DNA from: Petrimonas sulfuriphila
GTDB taxonomy: Bacteria > Bacteroidota > Bacteroidia > Bacteroidales > Dysgonomonadaceae
DNA: 64,000 nt
Direction: 5' to 3' (one strand)
Assembly: GCF_051201015.1 (NCBI RefSeq)
Contig: NZ_JBPEHI010000009.1
In this document: positions 59,283 through 64,000 of the stretch, in pieces
Position numbering within the stretch: the first letter of the stretch is position 1
How the letters are laid out: each line of letters opens with the position of its first letter
Program-made: the position numbers and the translations under genes
The notes under the pieces: generated by a model
What the model was told of the DNA's origin: nothing
Databases searched by the model: none
The model's input: the letters and a program-made list of their open reading frames with translations, nothing else

Positions 59283-61730
59283 ATGACGACATTAAAAAGG
59301 ATCTTACTTTTGTTTTTTATTTTGCCGGCGCTGGGTGTGTCGGCACAGCATTACACCATTAGCGGATATATTACGGACAAGGAAACCGGCGAGCAACTGA
59401 TTTCCGCTACCGTCTTTGACGAATTATCGGCTAAAGGAAACGCCACGAACAATTTTGGCTTTTTTTCCCTCACCTTGCCTAAAGGCGAGGTTTCTTTGGC
59501 CTTTTCCTATATCGGTTACCAGCCCGAAAAGCAATCGTTTGTGTTGCAACGCGACACGGTTGTCAATATTCAACTCACCTTGCAAAACGTGTTGCAAGAA
59601 GTGACCGTGGTAGGGCACCGCTCCGAAACGGGGGTGCGCGGTTCGCAAATGAGCGCCGTGGAAGTACCCATCGCACAAATCAAAAATATTCCATCGTTAT
59701 TGGGTGAAAACGATATCATTAAAGCCTTGCAGCTGTTGCCCGGCGTGCAGTCGGGCACAGAAGGATCGGCCGGTTTGTATGTGCGGGGCGGTGGGCCCGA
59801 TGAAAATTTGTTACTCCTGGACGGTATCCCGCTCTACAACGTGAATCACATGATGGGCTTTTTTTCCGTTTTCAACAGTGATGCGCTTAAAAACGTAACG
59901 CTTTATAAAGGTAGCTTCCCGGCACGTTTCGGAGGACGGCTTTCGTCTGTGGTGGATGTGCGCATGAAAGACGGCGACGATAAAAAGATCAGCGGGACAG
60001 CCAGCATCGGGACACTTTCGGCGAAACTCCAGGTGGAAGGGCCCATCGTGAAAGAAAAAACCACATTTAATGTTTCGTTGCGTCGTACTTACTTCGATAT
60101 TTTGGCCCAGCCGCTTATCAAGTACGCAGCCAGGCAGGAGGAAGACGATACGAATTACGGTGGCGGATATTATTTTTATGACATTAACGCCAAATTTACA
60201 CACAAGTTTTCCGACCGTGACCGACTCTATCTCAGTATTTACACGGGAGATGATGCCATGCATACCAAAATGCGTACAAAATCTGCCAATAGTTCAACGT
60301 ATGAAAGCAAAGAATGGCAAAAAATGAACTGGGGTTGGGGCAACCTGGTTACGTCATTACGGTGGAGCCGTGTGGTGGGCAGCAAACTGTTTATGAATAC
60401 TACTGCGGCATTCACGCGATACAGGTCTGACCTGAAAATGGGCTACGAAGATCAATACGTGGATAAATCCGTGACGCCCCATAAAACGAGTAAATCGGAA
60501 ATTGCTTTGAAATACGATTCGGGTATCCACGATTGGACGGCTAAGGTTGACTTTGATTATACGCCCGGCCCGTCGCACGATATCAAGTTCGGCACAAACT
60601 ACACGTATCACACGTTTTCACCCGATGTGTCGTCGATAAAGGTAAACGATACCGACCCCAATACGCAAAAAATCGATACGATTGTGGGAAGTCCTAACGT
60701 GTATGCGCACGAGACCATGAGCTATATCGAAGACAATATTGCGTTGGGGGAATTGTTCAAGGTGAACCTGGGTGTGCATTTTTCGTCGTTCCACGTGCAA
60801 AAGGAAAATTACTTCTCGGTGCAACCGCGTGCGGGAATGCGGGTAATGTTGGGCGAAAACTTTTCAGCAAAAGCCGGTTACGCCTATATGAACCAATATA
60901 TCCATCTGCTTTCGAACAGTTCGGTGAGTCTTCCTACCGATTTGTGGGTTCCCGTTACGAAAAAGATAAAACCCATGTCGTCACACCAATATTCGGCGGG
61001 CCTGTTTTATACGGTACCGCACGTGGCCGATTTTTCCGTAGAAGGGTATTACAAAACCATGGACAACCTGTTGGAGTACAAAGATGGAGCGTCGTTCATG
61101 GGAGCATCGTCCAATTGGGAAGACAAGGTAAGTATGGGGCGTGGTGTGGCTTACGGCGTGGAGTTCCTGGCGCAGCGGTCGTTTGGAAATACTTCGGGAT
61201 GGTTGGGCTACACGTGGTCGAAAGCCGATCGTATTTTTGATCGGCCCGGACATGAAATAAACTACGGAAAGGTTTTTCCTGCCAAGTATGACCGCAGGCA
61301 CGATGTGAGCCTTACCCTCATGCATAAGTTCTCTGACCGGTTTGATATTTCGGGATCTTGGGTTTACAGCACGGGTAACGCTGCCACGTTTGGCTATCAG
61401 TCCTACCGCACTGTGCCCGCACCCAATTATCAGGAATCGCATTACGCCTTGCAATCTGTCACTTACGTGGAGAGCCGCAACAACTTTCGGTACAACAACT
61501 ATCACCGCATGGATTTGGGCGTAAACTTTCACAAAACTACCCGGCGCGGGTGGAAGCGTACGTGGAACATCAGTGTATATAACGTGTATAATCAGCTGAA
61601 TCCGTTTTTCGTGTATCCTTCGTCAAAAACGGAACAGACGGGGCCAAGCGAGAGCCGTTCGAAAACGGTGCTCAAGCAGGTGTCCATCTTTCCGGTATTG
61701 CCGTCGGTGACGTATGTGGTAAGGTTTTAA
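59283..61730 (+). CDS. TonB-dependent receptor with CarboxypepD_reg-like domain
   Basis: 815 residues with a signal peptide ending VSAQ. The carboxypeptidase-like domain (about 24-105, ISGYITDKETGEQLISATV) is followed by a plug with LYVRGGGPDENLLLLDGIPLYN and FPARFGGRLSSVVDV. The barrel ends SVTYVVRF. It is paired 14 bases later with a DUF4249 lipoprotein, a frequent Bacteroidetes pair in which DUF4249 replaces SusD. The ligand is unknown. Confidence 0.94.
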   Translation: MTTLKRILLLFFILPALGVSAQHYTISGYITDKETGEQLISATVFDELSAKGNATNNFGFFSLTLPKGEVSLAFSYIGYQPEKQSFVLQRDTVVNIQLTLQNVLQEVTVVGHRSETGVRGSQMSAVEVPIAQIKNIPSLLGENDIIKALQLLPGVQSGTEGSAGLYVRGGGPDENLLLLDGIPLYNVNHMMGFFSVFNSDALKNVTLYKGSFPARFGGRLSSVVDVRMKDGDDKKISGTASIGTLSAKLQVEGPIVKEKTTFNVSLRRTYFDILAQPLIKYAARQEEDDTNYGGGYYFYDINAKFTHKFSDRDRLYLSIYTGDDAMHTKMRTKSANSSTYESKEWQKMNWGWGNLVTSLRWSRVVGSKLFMNTTAAFTRYRSDLKMGYEDQYVDKSVTPHKTSKSEIALKYDSGIHDWTAKVDFDYTPGPSHDIKFGTNYTYHTFSPDVSSIKVNDTDPNTQKIDTIVGSPNVYAHETMSYIEDNIALGELFKVNLGVHFSSFHVQKENYFSVQPRAGMRVMLGENFSAKAGYAYMNQYIHLLSNSSVSLPTDLWVPVTKKIKPMSSHQYSAGLFYTVPHVADFSVEGYYKTMDNLLEYKDGASFMGASSNWEDKVSMGRGVAYGVEFLAQRSFGNTSGWLGYTWSKADRIFDRPGHEINYGKVFPAKYDRRHDVSLTLMHKFSDRFDISGSWVYSTGNAATFGYQSYRTVPAPNYQESHYALQSVTYVESRNNFRYNNYHRMDLGVNFHKTTRRGWKRTWNISVYNVYNQLNPFFVYPSSKTEQTGPSESRSKTVLKQVSIFPVLPSVTYVVRF

Positions 61731-61744
61731 ACAGTTAACGGTCA

Positions 61745-62815
61745 ATGAAACAACAATCAAAAATGAATAAAAAATCCATATTCTGTATTATTTTGCTCTG
61801 CGCACTCCTGTTCTGCGCCTGCGAAAAAGAAATCGAATTTAAAGGAGATGTAAAAAAACCGGTTCTGGTATTGAACGGTTATCTCACGCCCGATGAAAAT
61901 GTAACGGTACATCTTTCAAAAAGCCGTTTTGTCATGGATGACCATACGCCCTACGTATCTATCGAAAACGCTTCCGTAGAGCTATACGTGAACGGGGTGT
62001 TGAAGGAAAAGCTTGTTTACGGCAATGAGGGGAATTACGCCGGGCAATATCGTCCGCGAATTGGCGATGAGATTGAAGTCCGCGCATCGGCTCCGGGTTT
62101 CGAAGCGGTAAAAGCGAAAACCGGGATTCCGCAGGCTCCGGTGTTTGAATTGGCGGATTCTACCCTTACGCATACGGTAAAAGATGTTTCCAGCCAATTC
62201 ACCGATGATCCGGGGTATACATTTAAGCAATGGGAGCATGTTAACAAGATCCGCTTACGCTTAAAAGAGGAAAAGAACGAGGAGAATTTTTATTTTATCA
62301 AAGCCGAACACAATTTGTACGATAAGGATAAGTCCATCGGAAAAGAGTTGCAAAAGGTAGAGTTGAGCAAAGTGTTGAAAGGAAACATTTCGGATACGGG
62401 TAACCCGCTCGAAGAAGTTTTGTGGGGAGAAGAAGATTCCGGTTATAAAAGGCAACTGGAGAATATTTTTTCCGATGCATTGGTGAACGGAAGAGAGCTG
62501 TTTTTTAATTTTGAATACTATGAGAACCTCAAAACCGTCATGAAAAGGCCAAATGGAAACGAAGAAATCATCAATGCCGGTGGTCCTTTCACGAAAGAAT
62601 ATGTTATCGCCTTATCCAGCATGTCTCCCGATTATTATCATTTTGTGGTTTCTGCCGCCAAAGCGTATAATGTGGATGAAAACCCTTTTGTGGAGCCAGT
62701 ACAAGTACGGACAAACGTGGAAAACGGATTGGGGATTTTAGGTGCATATACCACCAGCCGTTTTGTTTTTCGATTCGAAAAATACACGGAGAGAGGCTAT
62801 TCAATACAGTGGTAG
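61745..62815 (+). CDS. DUF4249 lipoprotein
   Basis: 356 residues with lipobox LFCAC (lipid Cys26). The ATG at 61763 (MNKKSIF) gives a cleaner signal and may be the true start. KKPVLVLNGYLTPDENVTVHLSKS is the DUF4249 start (given in part here: VLVLNGYLTPDE). Surface or periplasmic partner of the upstream TonB receptor. The gene is followed by a strong hairpin. Confidence 0.92.
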   Translation: MKQQSKMNKKSIFCIILLCALLFCACEKEIEFKGDVKKPVLVLNGYLTPDENVTVHLSKSRFVMDDHTPYVSIENASVELYVNGVLKEKLVYGNEGNYAGQYRPRIGDEIEVRASAPGFEAVKAKTGIPQAPVFELADSTLTHTVKDVSSQFTDDPGYTFKQWEHVNKIRLRLKEEKNEENFYFIKAEHNLYDKDKSIGKELQKVELSKVLKGNISDTGNPLEEVLWGEEDSGYKRQLENIFSDALVNGRELFFNFEYYENLKTVMKRPNGNEEIINAGGPFTKEYVIALSSMSPDYYHFVVSAAKAYNVDENPFVEPVQVRTNVENGLGILGAYTTSRFVFRFEKYTERGYSIQW

Positions 62816-62831
62816 GTCTGATCGAAACCTA

Positions 62832-62860
62832 AACTCCAGGAGTTGTAATTTCCTGGAGTT
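62832..62860. terminator. Bidirectional terminator-like hairpin
   Basis: Perfect 10-bp stem AACTCCAGGA/TCCTGGAGTT with a 9-base loop between convergent genes. No T-run on either strand, so stopping may need Rho or be partial. Confidence 0.6.
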
Positions 62861-62876
62861 CAGAATTCAATATGTT

Positions 62877-64000
62877 TCAAAGCGTTAGTTTTATCCCTGC
62901 AAACACGCTTCGCGGAGCTGATGGGCCGTAGATATAATCGGATGCCCTTCCTGCACCGGTATCGAAATCTTTTTGATAGGCATTGAAAATGTTCTGCACT
63001 CCCGCGTTCAATTGCAGCGTGGAATACTCGAGGACGGGAATGTCGTAAGACAATTTTGTATGCAACTCAAAAAAAGAATTTACCCTTTCAATTTTATTTT
63101 CCGATGCAAACCGGTCTTTGGCAGGGTCGCCTTCCCCTTTCACGTGGGGCACGTACATCCGCCCGGTATAGTTTCCCGAAAGCGTTGCTGAAAAGCGGGT
63201 CGCCGGTTTCCACGTGGTGACGAAATACCCGTAAGTATCGGGAGTGCGCATGAACTCGCGATACCCGCCTACACCTTCTATCGGTTCCTGGGCCTGGTCA
63301 AACAAGCTTTTCTGAAACGTTACCCCCAGTTGCAGATCCAACAGGCGGCCGTATGCCATTCTTCCTTCCAGGTTTATGCCGTATACTTTCGCGTTTTCAC
63401 CTTTGGCATTTACCACCAGTTTTTGTCCTTCCACCTCCGGGTCGTCAATGGCAGTAATCTTATTTTTCAAGTGCGTGAAAAAACCTTCCGCCAGTGCGTT
63501 TAACTGGAGGTTGTCCGTGGTGTGGTAAAAGTCAATCGAGCCACTCACGCTGCGTGAACGCTCTTCTTGCAGGTCTTTCGACAGGACACGAACGATGTGT
63601 TCTCCGCCGGCAATGTCTACGTGTAGATCTTCATCAAAATACTGCGGCGCGCGGAATCCTTCGCTATACGACAGGCGGAAGTTGACTTTCCCGTTTGGGT
63701 TATAACGGATGTTTGCCCTGGGACTGAAAATAGCCGATTTTACCAGCGAGTGCTTGTCGAGGCGGCCGCCCAGAAGAATGCTCCACCTGTCGTCTTTCCA
63801 TTCATTTTGTAGAAAACCGCTCGCGGTATGGGTTTTCTGATCCACATCGTGGGTGCGGTATCCGCTTACGTCGGTCAGTGTATTGTTCAGGTACTCGGCT
63901 CCGGCAGTCAGCTCGGCAGGCATAAACAAAAGATGGTCCATGCTTCGGGTATATTGTCCACCCAGATGATGGATCAATTCGGTGGAACGCCCGAACGAGC
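62877..64000 (-). CDS. TonB-dependent receptor, C-terminal part (cut by window edge)
   Basis: The C-terminal 370-odd residues of a receptor barrel; the frame is open through base 64000, so the N-terminus lies outside. FRLSYSEGFRAPQYFDEDLHVDI, NAKGENAKVYGINLEGRM and the ending FAGIKLTL are typical of FecA/vitamin-receptor-like barrels. The plug and TonB box are not visible, so ligand and subclass are open. Confidence 0.9.
   Translation of the reverse strand, partial: SFGRSTELIHHLGGQYTRSMDHLLFMPAELTAGAEYLNNTLTDVSGYRTHDVDQKTHTASGFLQNEWKDDRWSILLGGRLDKHSLVKSAIFSPRANIRYNPNGKVNFRLSYSEGFRAPQYFDEDLHVDIAGGEHIVRVLSKDLQEERSRSVSGSIDFYHTTDNLQLNALAEGFFTHLKNKITAIDDPEVEGQKLVVNAKGENAKVYGINLEGRMAYGRLLDLQLGVTFQKSLFDQAQEPIEGVGGYREFMRTPDTYGYFVTTWKPATRFSATLSGNYTGRMYVPHVKGEGDPAKDRFASENKIERVNSFFELHTKLSYDIPVLEYSTLQLNAGVQNIFNAYQKDFDTGAGRASDYIYGPSAPRSVFAGIKLTL

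Noticed and set aside
60981..61532. 183-codon minus-strand ORF inside the TonB receptor gene
   Set aside because: Antisense shadow of a clear receptor barrel.
1..64000. CRISPR arrays, phage genes, transposases or integrases
   Set aside because: No regularly spaced repeats and no recognisable mobile-element proteins in any frame; only the repeat at 23335-23428 is suspicious.

Overview
The window is chromosomal DNA of a Bacteroidales bacterium, most like the Dysgonomonadaceae/Porphyromonadaceae. Evidence: paired SusC/SusD genes, many TonB-dependent receptors with CarboxypepD_reg-type N-terminal domains, DUF4249, DUF4494, DUF5683 and GIN-domain proteins, an rSAM/lipoprotein gene pair, and repeated -7 promoter boxes of the Bacteroidetes TAnnTTTG type with almost no Shine-Dalgarno sequences. 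The genus is not determinable from what is visible.

Layout. 1-5.8 kb: a probable AraC-regulator remnant, then the chromosome segregation genes parA-parB, a DUF5683 membrane protein, a LysM lytic transglycosylase and transaldolase. 5.8-8.9 kb (minus strand): ribosomal operon rplM-rpsI-rpsB-tsf, with a good promoter and a highly structured leader before rpsB. 9.5 kb: tRNA-Arg(ACG). 10.0-23.3 kb (plus strand): a visibly AT-richer block that reads as a sialic-acid-type utilisation locus: FadR-type GntR regulator, a secreted protein of unknown function, SSS sodium symporter, SusC/SusD pair, BNR-repeat secreted protein, FAD oxidoreductase with an N-terminal carbohydrate-binding-like domain, N-acetylneuraminate lyase and a secreted esterase. 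It lies between the tRNA gene and an imperfect inverted repeat at 23.3-23.4 kb and may be an acquired island. 23.5-31.8 kb (minus): rubrerythrin, PAP2 phosphatase, ABC-F ATPase, a helix-hairpin-helix outer-membrane protein, Lon. 31.9-35.2 kb (plus): TrmN6-like methyltransferase, GH33 sialidase and a second secreted esterase. 35.3-41.9 kb (minus): MacAB/TolC-type efflux operon ending in a GIN-domain protein. 42.0-44.9 kb (minus): TonB receptor and a PCMT with a lipoprotein signal. 45.0-47.6 kb (plus): a murein-peptide pair (SH3b-NlpC/P60 peptidase plus dipeptide epimerase) and a DUF486 protein. 47.6-51.0 kb (minus): pncA - HipA-like kinase - DUF3037, then lipoprotein - radical SAM/SPASM. 51.2-59 kb: TonB receptor, amino-acid permease, DUF554, DUF4494-yggS, DHOD-like oxidoreductase, oxyR. 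59.3-64 kb: TonB receptor plus DUF4249 lipoprotein, and a second receptor cut by the window edge.

How the parts work together. The 10-23 kb locus and the GH33/esterase pair at 32.7-35.2 kb together would release a sialic-acid-like sugar outside the cell, import it through SusCD and the Na+ symporter, and cleave it with the lyase. The epimerase and kinase that usually follow (NanE, NanK) are not in the window. The NlpC/P60-epimerase pair suits recycling of murein peptides. The most interesting uncharacterised parts are the rSAM/lipoprotein pair, the HipA-like kinase/DUF3037 pair beside nicotinamidase, and the FAD oxidoreductase of the sialic-acid-type locus. All family assignments come from motif recognition; no search was run.
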